A stretch of 64,000 nt of DNA from Mesonia sp. HuA40 (GCF_008017835.1 NZ_VRLT01000028.1:62001-126000), one strand, 5' to 3'. Numbered from the stretch's first letter, positions 25,541 through 35,505 are shown. Translations and numbers: made by a program. Notes: generated from the letters alone by a model not told the origin.

Positions 25541-26605
25541 TTATTTCTTCTCAATTGTAGAACCAAATGTTGGTTGCTCTGCAAGCCACGCTTGGTATTC
25601 ATCCTCTTCTTCCACTACAATCTTCATCTGCATATTGTAATGAGAAACCCCACAAATTTTATTACATAATAAGTAATAATCGAACTCATAAGGATCTAAT
25701 CCCATTTCGCCTTGAGCTTCTAACTCTTTTGTTCTTTGTTTCCTAATCTCATTAAGTTCTTTAACTTTATCTACCATATAATCGGTAGTACGCATTTGTT
25801 CTGTAGTTAAGGTTGGTGTAAAGCCAAACTGAGTAATCATACCAGGAACCACATTCATTTGTGCTCTATGAAATGGAAAATAAGCAGAGTGCAACACATC
25901 TTGCGATCTAAATTTAAAGAGTACCTTTTTATTAACTGGCAAGTGTAATTCTGTTGTAATTTTATCATCCATTGCATAAGGATCACTTTCATCTACTCCT
26001 AAGGTGTTGATTCCCTCGATAAAGCGCACATTGGCTTTTCCTAAGGTATTATCCTCACCAGAATAACGTGCTTTCCAACCAAATTGATAAGCATAAACCT
26101 CTATTACCAATGTATCTTCATCTTCGTCAACAAACATAATATCAGACCAAGTAAATAATCCGTAAATTATAAGGCCCGCCAATACGATAACAGGAATAAT
26201 TGTCCAGATAAATTCTAATTTATCATTATCTGCATAAAATAGCGCTTTTTGACCTTTTTTACCTCTATATTTCCAACCAAAATAATGCAACAAGAATTGA
26301 GTAATCATTTGTACAAAAATGATAACACCCATACTTATAAACATTAGCCGGTCATAATCTACCCCGTGTTCTGAGGCAGCTTCTGGAAGATACAATTTTG
26401 TATAATTCCAAAAATTATAAAACATAAAAACATACAAGAAAACCGTAAAGGCCATCAATAAATAGGCTTGGGTTTTATTGTCTTTATCTGAAGCAATACT
26501 AGAATCATCACTAGACACAGGCTTCGATAATTTCAGGATTTTTGACATTTGCCAAAAGGTCAATCCCAATAAGGCTAAAACAGATATGATTAAAAATACA
26601 GTCAT
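25541..26605 (-). CDS. coxB: cytochrome c oxidase subunit II
   Basis: Electron entry subunit carrying the binuclear CuA centre. It has 354 aa and more hydrophobic N-terminal sequence than usual: spans at about residues 1-20, 48-68, 83-105 and 128-148. The cupredoxin domain follows with the CuA signature CNKICGVSHYNMQM (about 313-326) and an upstream His in DVLHSAYFPFHRAQMN. No c-type haem is fused to it. It lies 28 bases downstream of actF and 34 upstream of coxA, which fits a fixed ACIII-oxidase supercomplex encoded by one mRNA. Confidence 0.97.
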   Translation of the reverse strand: MTVFLIISVLALLGLTFWQMSKILKLSKPVSSDDSSIASDKDNKTQAYLLMAFTVFLYVFMFYNFWNYTKLYLPEAASEHGVDYDRLMFISMGVIIFVQMITQFLLHYFGWKYRGKKGQKALFYADNDKLEFIWTIIPVIVLAGLIIYGLFTWSDIMFVDEDEDTLVIEVYAYQFGWKARYSGEDNTLGKANVRFIEGINTLGVDESDPYAMDDKITTELHLPVNKKVLFKFRSQDVLHSAYFPFHRAQMNVVPGMITQFGFTPTLTTEQMRTTDYMVDKVKELNEIRKQRTKELEAQGEMGLDPYEFDYYLLCNKICGVSHYNMQMKIVVEEEDEYQAWLAEQPTFGSTIEKK

Positions 26606-26633
26606 TTTATCGTAGTCTTTAACTTTTTAAATT

Positions 26634-27944
26634 TTAATAATGAAAGTGTTCACTCTCTTTAATAAACGGATTTCTTTTTGCTAGTAGGGGTGCTTTAGTT
26701 AATGCGTTAAATACAACGAAAGTAAATAATCCTCCAAAGAAAAGTACCGCACTTATTTCTGGTACACCAATAAACCAAGATTCCCCAACGGTTGCTGGCA
26801 TTACCATAGTATAGATATCTAGATAATGACCAACTAAAATCATTATACCGGTCATAACAATAAACCAATTAATTCTTTTATACTCACTATTCATTAGTAC
26901 CAACAAAGGAAATAGAAAGTTAATAGCTACCATTCCGAAAAATACTAAGTTGTATTTTTCTATTCTAGTAACGTAATAAACCACTTCTTCTGGGATGTTT
27001 GAGTACCAAATTAACATAAACTGAGAGAACCATAGGTAAGTCCAAAATATACTAATACCGAACATAAACTTACCTAAATCGTGAATGTGACTATCATTTA
27101 CATAGGGAAGGTAACCTCTAGACTTAAGGTAAATGGTAACCAAAGCGATTACGGTAATTGCCGAAACAAATAAACTAGAGAACACATACCAGCCGAACAA
27201 AGTACTAAACCAGTGCGGATCTAAACTCATAATCCAATCCCAAGACATCATCGATTCAGTAACAATAAAGAATACTAGAAAAGCTGCAGATAACTTAAAG
27301 TTTTTTCTATAGTAGCTGTTATCATTAGCTTCATCTTGTTTTAAAGAATTTTTTCTTAAAAAGTATCTAAATACATTCCACCCGATAATATAAATGGCAG
27401 CCCTAATCAAAAAGAATGGAACATTTAAGTAAGAAGATTTATTCTGGATTATTTCATCGGTGGCAACTACATCAGGATCCATCCAAATAAATAAATGATT
27501 AAGATGAACACCAGACAAAGCCAAAAGAATAAATACAATTATACTACCTGGCAACAAGTAGGCAGTTATAGCCTCCATGACCCTAAATAGTACTGGCGAC
27601 CAACCGGCCTGTGCCGCATATTGAATCGCATAAAAGGCTAGGGCTCCTAAGGCGATCATAAAGAAAAAGAAGGCTCCCACATAAAGTGCGGCCCAAGGTT
27701 TGTTTTGTAATTGATGAAGAACATGTTCTGCGTGTTCGTCATCGTGCGCTGCATCTCCATGATGGGCAACTGAATGCTCTCCCGCGGCCATTTCATGATT
27801 ACCGTGATGCTCTTGAGCAGCTAAAATCTCTTTTACTTCTTCAATCGAGGTAGGTGCAGTTGCAAAGGCATAAACCAATCCTATTGCCCCTAAAATCATA
27901 AAGATTATAGCTGTTATTTTTAATTTACCAGATAGCGTGTACAT
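26634..27944 (-). CDS. actF: alternative complex III subunit ActF
   Basis: Integral membrane subunit of alternative complex III (quinol:cytochrome c oxidoreductase), a shorter relative of ActC with about ten spans in 436 aa. It begins with a span at about residues 8-28. An exposed loop (about 43-76) follows with ten histidines in about 34 residues (EHHGNHEM, VAHHGDAAHDDEHAEH), and then the multi-span body with WMDPDVVATDEIIQNKSSYLN and MMSWDWIMSLDPHWFSTLFG. The latter phrase is typical of the family. It follows actE by 26 bases. The His-rich loop may bind metal, which is inference. Confidence 0.93.
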   Translation of the reverse strand: MYTLSGKLKITAIIFMILGAIGLVYAFATAPTSIEEVKEILAAQEHHGNHEMAAGEHSVAHHGDAAHDDEHAEHVLHQLQNKPWAALYVGAFFFFMIALGALAFYAIQYAAQAGWSPVLFRVMEAITAYLLPGSIIVFILLALSGVHLNHLFIWMDPDVVATDEIIQNKSSYLNVPFFLIRAAIYIIGWNVFRYFLRKNSLKQDEANDNSYYRKNFKLSAAFLVFFIVTESMMSWDWIMSLDPHWFSTLFGWYVFSSLFVSAITVIALVTIYLKSRGYLPYVNDSHIHDLGKFMFGISIFWTYLWFSQFMLIWYSNIPEEVVYYVTRIEKYNLVFFGMVAINFLFPLLVLMNSEYKRINWFIVMTGIMILVGHYLDIYTMVMPATVGESWFIGVPEISAVLFFGGLFTFVVFNALTKAPLLAKRNPFIKESEHFHY

Positions 27945-27970
27945 ATTAATAGATAATAATGCGGTTATTC

Positions 27971-28657
27971 TTAATTATTTTCTTCTTTTGATAGGTTTTG
28001 GTCAGCCGAATCTTGTGCTTCATTATTGGCTTTATCTCCGGCAATTCCTGCTTTTTCCCAATGGGCAATTTCGTCTGCAGTCATGAAATCTCTTTTAGGC
28101 TTCCCTTCAAGTTCATTTTTAAGGTCCATCACATAATGTACGATTTGCCAACGTTCTTTCTCATTAGTTTGAGCCGCATATGACCCCATACTATTTAATC
28201 CATAATAAACCACGTGATAAGTAGAACCTTCGGTAATTGCTCTTCCCATATCATCATAAGAAGGCACCCCTAAAATTTTCTCTCGATTCACTAAAGTTCC
28301 TTTACCATCACCTTTATCGCCGTGACAGATTGCACAATATATGGTATACAAAGCTGCCCCTTCATTTACATTCTCTTCTGTATAAGGAAGCGGATTTTTA
28401 AGCTCGGCCTTTGCAGCATCAAAACCATCTAAGTTATTTTCGTATTCATAAGGCATCCAACCTCTTGGAACCGTACCTTCTGCTGGTAATTTAGCTTCTT
28501 GCCCGTTCACAAAAATATCATATTCGCCGTAAGCTTCATACCCTACAGGTTCATACATATCTGGGAAGTATTGATAATTTCTGTCTTTCTCACCAGCACA
28601 AGATGCTGCTATTAAAGATAGACCACAAATACTCGCTAGTTTAAATAAACTTCTCAT
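27971..28657 (-). CDS. actE: alternative complex III subunit ActE, monohaem cytochrome c lipoprotein
   Basis: Lipid-anchored cytochrome c of 228 aa. The lipobox is LIAASC (Cys about residue 20). One haem site, CAICHGDKGDGKGT, lies at about residues 111-124 with a likely Met axial ligand further on (SMGSY). The C-terminal 30 residues are low-complexity and polar (GDKANNEAQDSADQN). It comes five bases after actD and 26 before actF. In known complexes this subunit takes part in electron exit toward the oxidase. Confidence 0.94.
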   Translation of the reverse strand: MRSLFKLASICGLSLIAASCAGEKDRNYQYFPDMYEPVGYEAYGEYDIFVNGQEAKLPAEGTVPRGWMPYEYENNLDGFDAAKAELKNPLPYTEENVNEGAALYTIYCAICHGDKGDGKGTLVNREKILGVPSYDDMGRAITEGSTYHVVYYGLNSMGSYAAQTNEKERWQIVHYVMDLKNELEGKPKRDFMTADEIAHWEKAGIAGDKANNEAQDSADQNLSKEENN

Positions 28658-28662
28658 AAGGC

Positions 28663-29193
28663 TTATTTGTTTATTAAATTAACTTCTAATGCCCCAGTAT
28701 TCTTAAAGAATTGAGCCATTTCTTCTATGTTATTATTCTCGACTAAAACTTCCATTAAAAACAAATCATCGGTTGTTCTTACATCTGGGTTTTCAGCTTT
28801 TTTAAAAGGCCATAACCTACTTCTTAAGTAAAAAGTAATTACCATTAAGTGAGCCGCAAAAAATACCGTAAGCTCAAACATAATTGGAATGAAGGCAGGA
28901 AGGTTCTCTAAGAAAGAGAAACTTGGTTTACCTCCTATGTTTTGTGGCCAGTCTTCGATCATAATAAAATTCATCATCAAGATGGCGACCGTCAACCCTA
29001 CTAATCCATAAAGAAAAGAAGTAACTGCCAAGCGGGTGTGTGGTAAACCCATCGCTTTATCTAGTCCGTGAACAGGGAAAGGCGTAAAAACCTCTTCGAT
29101 ATGATAATGCTTAGCACGGGTATCTTTAACCGCTTGCATTAAGATATCATCATCTGTGTAAATTGCATGAATCTTTGTTGATGCCATCTTCAA
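28663..29193 (-). CDS. actD: alternative complex III subunit ActD (DUF3341)
   Basis: Small subunit of 176 aa with two spans at about residues 60-82 and 98-122. The family landmarks are the N-terminal soluble part IHAIYTDDDILMQAV and the phrase YHIEEVFTPFPVHGLDKAMG, followed by TRLAVTSFLYGLVG and IGGKPSFSFLENLPAFIPIMFE. It starts one base before the actC coding end and is followed by actE after five bases, so the order actC-D-E is tightly coupled. It carries no cofactor motif. Confidence 0.94.
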   Translation of the reverse strand: MKMASTKIHAIYTDDDILMQAVKDTRAKHYHIEEVFTPFPVHGLDKAMGLPHTRLAVTSFLYGLVGLTVAILMMNFIMIEDWPQNIGGKPSFSFLENLPAFIPIMFELTVFFAAHLMVITFYLRSRLWPFKKAENPDVRTTDDLFLMEVLVENNNIEEMAQFFKNTGALEVNLINK

Positions 29194-30930
29194 TTAGTTA
29201 TTTTTTAAGTTAGTTGCCTGTCCAGACCAATCCTTTCTATCTGCTTGCCCATCGTAATCGACAAGTAATTGATCTAAAAGTGCATAATCCTCATTTGTCA
29301 TTTTACTGATTTGATCATAGGTAAAAACCCCTATTTGATGTAATTGATGCGCAACATTTACCCCTATCCCATCAATCTTTGTTAAATCATCTTGTTGTTG
29401 GTTCGCCGCATCAAATCTTCCAATTCGATCTAAAAGCTGTTGCACCAGGAGCTCTTTATTTTGAGCTATTGCTGATTTTGTCTCGGGCGAATCTATAACA
29501 ACATTAACCATTTGTTCTTTCGGCAATTCATACAATTTTACATCATCACCATGTGCTGCACGCATATTCTTATAACGATCTCCAGATGACTTCAAAATGG
29601 TTTTTACTTCGGCTTGAGCAATTACTGGGAAGGTCCTCGCATACAATAAAAACAATACAAAAAAGAATCCGATGGTACCTACAAAAATTCCAATATCTAC
29701 AAAAGTTGGTGAGAACATTGTCCAAGAAGACGGCAAGTAATCTCTGTGTAAAGAAGTTACAATAATTACAAATCGTTCAAACCACATTCCAATATTTACA
29801 ACAATCGAAATAAAGAATGAGAACATGATACTTCTTCGTAACTTAGGGAACCACATAAATTGTGGAGAAAATACGTTACAAGTCATCATCGCCCAATAAG
29901 CCCACCAGTAAGGTCCAGTTGCTCTATTCAAAAAGGCATACTGCTCAAATTCTACTCCAGAGTACCAAGCAATAACCAGCTCGGTAATATAAGCCACCCC
30001 TACTATTGAACCCGTAATCATAATTACGATATTCATCAATTCAATATGCTGTACAGTAATATAATCTTCTAATCCAGACACTTTTCTCATAATGATCAAA
30101 AGTGTATTTACCATTGCAAATCCTGAGAAAATTGCCCCTGCAACGAAGTAAGGGGGGAATATGGTAGTGTGCCATCCAGGAATAACAGAGGTAGCAAAGT
30201 CAAACGATACAATAGTGTGAACCGAAAGTACTAAAGGAGTTGCAAGACCGGCTAATACTAAAGAAACCTCTTCAAAACGCTGCCAGTCTTTGGCTCTACC
30301 CGACCAACCAAAGGCCAGTATAGAATAAATTCTCTTTTGAAAGGGTTTAACCGCACGATCACGAATCATAGCAAAATCTGGAAGTAAACCTGTCCACCAG
30401 AAAACTAAGGATACAGAAAGGTATGTTGAAATTGCAAATACATCCCATAGTAGCGGAGAGTTAAAATTAACCCATAAAGACCCGAATTGGTTAGGAATAG
30501 GTAAAACCCAATAAGCCAACCAAGGTCTACCCATGTGAATAATTGGGAACAATCCTGCTTGCACTACCGAGAAGATAGTCATCGCTTCTGCAGAACGGTT
30601 AATGGCCATTCTCCATTTTTGCCTAAACAATAATAGAACAGCTGAAATTAAGGTTCCGGCGTGCCCGATTCCTACCCACCATACAAAGTTGGTAATATCC
30701 CAGGCCCAGCCTACGGTTTTATTTAGACCCCAAGTACCAATTCCGGTAGAAACGGTGTAAGTTATACAACCCAATCCCCAAATAAAGGCTACTAAGGCAA
30801 TAGAAAAGACAATCCACCAAGATTTGTTAGCCTTTCCCTCAACCGGCGCAACAACGTCTAATGTTACATCGTGATAGGTCTTATTCCCGGTAACTAGCGG
30901 CTTTCTTATAGGTGCTTCGTAATGAGACAT
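29194..30930 (-). CDS. actC: alternative complex III subunit ActC (NrfD/PsrC family) with a helix-hairpin-helix tail
   Basis: Integral membrane subunit with about ten spans that forms the quinol site of alternative complex III, 578 aa. Core phrases are TNFVWWVGIGHAGTLISAVL, RSAEAMTIFSVVQAGLFPIIHMGRPW and GWHTTIFPPYFVAGAIFSG. After the last span (about residue 435) comes a cytoplasmic tail of about 140 residues. Near its end it holds a helix-hairpin-helix-like segment, DLTKIDGIGVNVAHQLHQIG, followed by VFTYDQISKMTNEDYALLDQLL. Such motifs usually bind DNA or proteins, so it is unexpected on a respiratory subunit. It follows actB by 29 bases. Confidence 0.95.
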   Translation of the reverse strand: MSHYEAPIRKPLVTGNKTYHDVTLDVVAPVEGKANKSWWIVFSIALVAFIWGLGCITYTVSTGIGTWGLNKTVGWAWDITNFVWWVGIGHAGTLISAVLLLFRQKWRMAINRSAEAMTIFSVVQAGLFPIIHMGRPWLAYWVLPIPNQFGSLWVNFNSPLLWDVFAISTYLSVSLVFWWTGLLPDFAMIRDRAVKPFQKRIYSILAFGWSGRAKDWQRFEEVSLVLAGLATPLVLSVHTIVSFDFATSVIPGWHTTIFPPYFVAGAIFSGFAMVNTLLIIMRKVSGLEDYITVQHIELMNIVIMITGSIVGVAYITELVIAWYSGVEFEQYAFLNRATGPYWWAYWAMMTCNVFSPQFMWFPKLRRSIMFSFFISIVVNIGMWFERFVIIVTSLHRDYLPSSWTMFSPTFVDIGIFVGTIGFFFVLFLLYARTFPVIAQAEVKTILKSSGDRYKNMRAAHGDDVKLYELPKEQMVNVVIDSPETKSAIAQNKELLVQQLLDRIGRFDAANQQQDDLTKIDGIGVNVAHQLHQIGVFTYDQISKMTNEDYALLDQLLVDYDGQADRKDWSGQATNLKNN

Positions 30931-30959
30931 AGTATTTTTAAAATTAATTCTTTACTTAA

Positions 30960-33900
30960 TTAAACTTCTGATGTGTTTCTAATTTTAGTCTGATAGAAAA
31001 CATTCGGCTTAGTACCTAAGTACTCTAACAAATGATACATTCTATCGTCTTGCTTATTCTTATAAACTTCACTCTCTTCGTTATTAATGTCTCCAAACTG
31101 AATAGCACCAGTACCACAAGCTTGAGAACAAGCTGTTTGGAACTCATCTTTCTTCACCTCACGACCCTCACGCTTAGCGTCAAGAATCGTTTTCTGAGTC
31201 ATCTGAATACACATTGAACATTTCTCCATAACCCCTCTAGAACGAACCGTCACGTCTGGGTTAATCACCATTCTACCTAAATCATTATTCATATTATAGT
31301 CAAATGAATCGTTTTGGTTATATCTAAACCAGTTGAAACGACGTACCTTATAAGGACAGTTGTTTGCGCAATAACGCGTACCCACACATCTATTATAAGC
31401 CATTTGGTTTTGACCTTGTCTACCATGAGAAGTTGCCGCTACAGGACAAACTGTTTCACAAGGCGCATGATTACAATGCTGACACATAACTGGCTGGAAA
31501 ACTACCTGCGGATTACCCGAAGCCTCTTCTAGCTCACCAAATCCTGAAAGAGAGTCTCCTAAACCATCAAAATTGTCTTTTTTCTCTAAATCCTCAACAA
31601 AGGTTTCTTCCGAAGAGTAATATCTATCAATACGCAACCAGTGCATATCTCTACTTTTTCTAACCTCTTCTTTACCTACAACCGGAACGTTGTTCTCACT
31701 ATGACAAGCAATCACACAAGCACCACAACCGGTACAAGCATTTAAATCTATAGAAAGATTAAAATGATGCCCTACACTTCTATCAAATTCTTGCCATAAA
31801 TCAACTTCAGGGGAATTTACAGAAACCGGTTTATGATCTAAAGAAACATGCGGAATAGCGTTCCAATGATCTTTATCTTTAGTATTAAAAATTTCTAAAG
31901 TGGTTTCTTTGATTATATCGCCACTACGTCCCATTAACGTTTTATGCAATTGCACACAAGCAAATTCATGCATGCCACTCGCCTTCTCAACACTAATATT
32001 TTGAACAGAATTAAAATCTTTATATAATGGGAAAGCATTAACTCCCACCTGCATTTCACTCTGAATAGCTTCTTTTCTGCCATACCCAAGAGCTAAACCT
32101 AAGGTTCCCACTGCTTGACCCGGTTGAATAATTACCGGTACGTTTTCTATAACCACGCCATCCAAGCTTAAGTTTGCATAGCTACCGTTTAAACCACCAT
32201 CAGCAACATGTTCATTTACAAACCCCAAGTTTTCAGCATCTGCCTTTGATACGGTTAAATAGTTATCCCAAGATACTCGCGTTAACGGATCTGGAAATTC
32301 TTGTAACCAAGGATTATTAGCCTGTCTTCCACTGCCCATTCCGGTTTTTGTATACAAGTGAAGCTCTAAACCATTGGTTTTTTCAGCCTTCGCTAGACGA
32401 TTGGCCGCATTAGAAATGCTTACATTAGCCACAAAGCCTTCACTTGCTTTTAAGTCAGCTCCTGTACTAGAAGTAAATACTCCATCATGCAGTGCAGTAG
32501 CCCAATTGGTGCCACCTAAAATCCCTTTACAAGTCTCTTTTATATATTTATAATAATTCTCTTCTTTTCCTAATAAACTCAACAATACGTCTTGAAATTG
32601 CTTAGTAGCAAATAACGGTCGTATGGTTGGTTGGGTTAAACCGAATTGAGTTTTGGTAAAACGTACATCTCCCCAACTTTCTAAATAATGAGGTTCCGCC
32701 CCAACAAATGCACAAAGTTTTGCAGTTTCATCTAGTCGCTCAGCGAAAGCTACAGAAACATCTACATTTGCCAAAAGAGAAGCAAATTCATCTCCATTAG
32801 GCAAAGTAAATACAGGATTAACCCCCGCCATTATCACCGCACCAACAGCACCCGCTTTAAGATCGGCTATAAGACCTTTTACTTCAGCTACATTTCCTTG
32901 CTTGGTAAGTTTCGGATCATCTGTACTCATCACCTTACTTCCTAAGGCTTCATTTATAGCCATCACAAGCAATTGAGCATCAACATCCTGAAGACCAGAT
33001 ACTACAACTGCACCAGAACCAGCTTTACGCAACTGCTCTTTAGCTTTTACTACAACATCATCTAATTTCGCAGGTAATCCACTAGTTGATTTACCCGAAA
33101 CATATCCGTAAAGCGCCGCTAAAACTTGTTTTTGCTCTGCGGCGGTAACCATTACACGCTTATCAGCATTAGCGCCAGTCAAAGACATATTAGATTCAAA
33201 ATGAACATGTCTTGACATCTTGCCATCTTTAGGAATACGACCCTTAGCATAACCTGAATCGTAACCACCACCTTGCCAATCACCTAAGAAATCTGCACCA
33301 ACAGATACTATCACTTCGGCTTTTGCAAAATCGTAATTTGGCATGGCTCTATAACCATATTTTTGCTCAAAAGCGCTCAACACAGCATCTTCTGCAACAT
33401 CATCATATATTACATGACTTGCATTAGGGTAAGCCAGTTTAAACTCTTCCATCAAACGCTCTGTAGATGGACTAGCAAAACTCTGCGTCAAGAAAACAAT
33501 TTTCTTCCCAGCAATAGCATCTAAACGCTTCTTTAAATCAGATTCAAATGTTTCCCAAGAAACAGACTCACCACCTACCATTGGGCGCTGCAATCTATTA
33601 GTATCATACAAAGAAAGCACCGAAGCATGAACCCTTGCATTTGCTCCCGGACTCATTTTATCTAAGCTATTATTCTCAATTTTAATTGGTCTACCTTCAC
33701 GGGTTTTAACCAATACACTAGAGAAATCAAATCCGTTAGCTATTGTTGTCGCGTAATAATTCGCTACTCCAGGAACAATTCTTTCGGGCTGAACTACATA
33801 AGGAATAGACTTTACAACCGGACCTTCACAAGCTGCTAAAGATGCTGCTGCTGTACTAAAACCTACGAATTTCAAAAAATCTCTTCGAGAGGTCTTAGAA

Positions 33901-34040
33901 CTCTCCAAAGATTCTTTATTTCCCAAGAACTCATCTGTAGGAATCTCTTCTACAAACTCGTTTTGCTGAAGCGTCTCAACAATAGAACTATTATCTTTTA
34001 GCTCCTCAACACTTTTCCAGTATTTCTTGTTTGATGACAT
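30960..34040 (-). CDS. actB: alternative complex III subunit ActB (molybdopterin-oxidoreductase-like plus Fe-S domain)
   Basis: Large periplasmic iron-sulfur subunit, 1026 aa. An internal twin-arginine signal (SRRDFLKFVGF, from residue 51) ends in a lipobox LAAC (Cys about 71), so it is probably a Tat-exported lipoprotein; this odd, non-terminal Tat signal is known for the family. Residues about 90-740 resemble molybdopterin oxidoreductases, which in this complex carry no molybdenum. The C-terminal part is a ferredoxin-like domain: CTGCGACVIACHSENN (about 766), CQHCNHAPCETVCP (about 852), CVGTRYCANNCPYK and CSMCIQMTQ. These can hold four clusters. It lies 30 bases downstream of actA. Confidence 0.96.
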   Translation of the reverse strand: MSSNKKYWKSVEELKDNSSIVETLQQNEFVEEIPTDEFLGNKESLESSKTSRRDFLKFVGFSTAAASLAACEGPVVKSIPYVVQPERIVPGVANYYATTIANGFDFSSVLVKTREGRPIKIENNSLDKMSPGANARVHASVLSLYDTNRLQRPMVGGESVSWETFESDLKKRLDAIAGKKIVFLTQSFASPSTERLMEEFKLAYPNASHVIYDDVAEDAVLSAFEQKYGYRAMPNYDFAKAEVIVSVGADFLGDWQGGGYDSGYAKGRIPKDGKMSRHVHFESNMSLTGANADKRVMVTAAEQKQVLAALYGYVSGKSTSGLPAKLDDVVVKAKEQLRKAGSGAVVVSGLQDVDAQLLVMAINEALGSKVMSTDDPKLTKQGNVAEVKGLIADLKAGAVGAVIMAGVNPVFTLPNGDEFASLLANVDVSVAFAERLDETAKLCAFVGAEPHYLESWGDVRFTKTQFGLTQPTIRPLFATKQFQDVLLSLLGKEENYYKYIKETCKGILGGTNWATALHDGVFTSSTGADLKASEGFVANVSISNAANRLAKAEKTNGLELHLYTKTGMGSGRQANNPWLQEFPDPLTRVSWDNYLTVSKADAENLGFVNEHVADGGLNGSYANLSLDGVVIENVPVIIQPGQAVGTLGLALGYGRKEAIQSEMQVGVNAFPLYKDFNSVQNISVEKASGMHEFACVQLHKTLMGRSGDIIKETTLEIFNTKDKDHWNAIPHVSLDHKPVSVNSPEVDLWQEFDRSVGHHFNLSIDLNACTGCGACVIACHSENNVPVVGKEEVRKSRDMHWLRIDRYYSSEETFVEDLEKKDNFDGLGDSLSGFGELEEASGNPQVVFQPVMCQHCNHAPCETVCPVAATSHGRQGQNQMAYNRCVGTRYCANNCPYKVRRFNWFRYNQNDSFDYNMNNDLGRMVINPDVTVRSRGVMEKCSMCIQMTQKTILDAKREGREVKKDEFQTACSQACGTGAIQFGDINNEESEVYKNKQDDRMYHLLEYLGTKPNVFYQTKIRNTSEV

Positions 34041-34070
34041 ATATAAAATAGATATTAACTGCTTAATAAA

Positions 34071-35414
34071 TTAGTAATGACATTTTCCACACTCCAGCGC
34101 TCCCATTTGAGCAGCCGTCAAGGTTTCAACACCATATTTCTTTGATAATTCTTCGTGAATCTTTTCGTAATACTCATTACCCTGCATATTCACTTTTGTA
34201 TCTCTGTGACATTCTATACACCACCCCATAGTTAAAGGCGCGTGCTGCCTCATAATCTCCATTTCCTCAACAGGACCGTGACATTTTTGACACTCGATAC
34301 CCGCCACAGTAACGTGCTGAGAGTGATTAAAATAAGCTAAATCTGGTAAATTATGAATACGAACCCATTTTACCGGCTTCTCTTCTCCTGTATAGGATTG
34401 CGTAGCTGGATCCCAACCTACGGCATCGTAAAGCTTGGCTATTTCACCATCATAAAATTCTTTAGAATACTCTTCTGTTGCCGTTTCCGGAGCAACCTCT
34501 GCAATTGACTTATGACAATTCATACAAACATTTAAAGAAGGAATACCTGAATGCTTACTCACACGAGCAGAAGAATGGCAATACTTACAATCAATACCAT
34601 TGTCGCCCGCGTGAATCTTATGCGAATAATGAATAGGCTGCACAGGCGCGTAACCTTGATCTACACCTACCTGCATAAAGAAACCATATACATAATACGA
34701 ACCAACTAGTAAAAGAACTACCGTAGTGACAATCACTAAAAACTGGTTCTCTACAAACGCCTTCCAAATAGGCTTCGAAGTTTTTTCGTCTTTTTCAATA
34801 ACCACACCATTTGCCTCTGCAAAACGCGTTAGTGTTTTGTTTACCAAAAACAAAACCACCAAAAGCAATAATAACACAAAAGCCAAAATACCTAAAACAA
34901 CCTGGGTAGACACTCCTGCACCACCCCCTTGACCGGCCTCCGCAGCGCCTTCGGTAGCAACTGCCACTTTAGGCTCAGGTTTTGGCTGCTCTACATAAGC
35001 CAAGATATTATCGATATCAGAATTGGATAATTGAGGAAAGGCATTCATCGCCACTTTGTTATATTCTTCATAAATCGCAACCGCTTGAGGGTCTCCTGCT
35101 TCAATCATTGCCGAACTATTCTTAATCCAAGAATACAACCACTCTTTTCCTCGTTTTTCAGTCACCCCATGCAAAGCAGGACCAATAGCTCGCTTATAAG
35201 GCTTATGACAAGCGGCACATAGACTATTAAACAAATCTTTACCAGCACTCACATCACCTTCTAAACCAGCCTCATCGACCGGGGTGGTGTTCTCTTCTAC
35301 CGAAGGACTATCGGCAGCATCTTGTGCAAAAGAGGGGTTAGAAAAGAAAAATAATGCTGCTAGAGCGAGCAAAAGGAATCTTGAATTTGAATGGCGCATT
35401 TTCACCTTTTTCAT
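34071..35414 (-). CDS. actA: alternative complex III subunit ActA with six c-haem sites
   Basis: Multihaem cytochrome, 447 aa. A signal peptide covers about residues 1-30. There follows a separate monohaem domain with CAACHKPY (about 67-74), a linker rich in Gly/Ala, two membrane spans (about 170-192 and 224-245) and a C-terminal multihaem domain with CKYCH, CMNCH, CQKCH, CIECH and CGKCH (last at the very C-terminus). That is six CxxCH in total. Pentahaem ActA is the textbook form, so the N-terminal haem domain looks like an added cytochrome c. It is the first gene of the operon. A second in-frame Met lies five codons on. Confidence 0.95.
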   Translation of the reverse strand: MKKVKMRHSNSRFLLLALAALFFFSNPSFAQDAADSPSVEENTTPVDEAGLEGDVSAGKDLFNSLCAACHKPYKRAIGPALHGVTEKRGKEWLYSWIKNSSAMIEAGDPQAVAIYEEYNKVAMNAFPQLSNSDIDNILAYVEQPKPEPKVAVATEGAAEAGQGGGAGVSTQVVLGILAFVLLLLLVVLFLVNKTLTRFAEANGVVIEKDEKTSKPIWKAFVENQFLVIVTTVVLLLVGSYYVYGFFMQVGVDQGYAPVQPIHYSHKIHAGDNGIDCKYCHSSARVSKHSGIPSLNVCMNCHKSIAEVAPETATEEYSKEFYDGEIAKLYDAVGWDPATQSYTGEEKPVKWVRIHNLPDLAYFNHSQHVTVAGIECQKCHGPVEEMEIMRQHAPLTMGWCIECHRDTKVNMQGNEYYEKIHEELSKKYGVETLTAAQMGALECGKCHY

Positions 35415-35505
35415 ATTACAGTTGAATTAACATCTTTAACTTGATATACCTTTCACAATAAGGCAGTTACCTCTAAACAAGCCTGAATACTGCGAAAATC
35501 AATAG

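Noticed and set aside
30960-34040. Active molybdenum oxidoreductase
   Set aside because: Its place in the act operon and the Tat-variant start identify it as ActB, whose molybdopterin-like domain holds no molybdenum cofactor.
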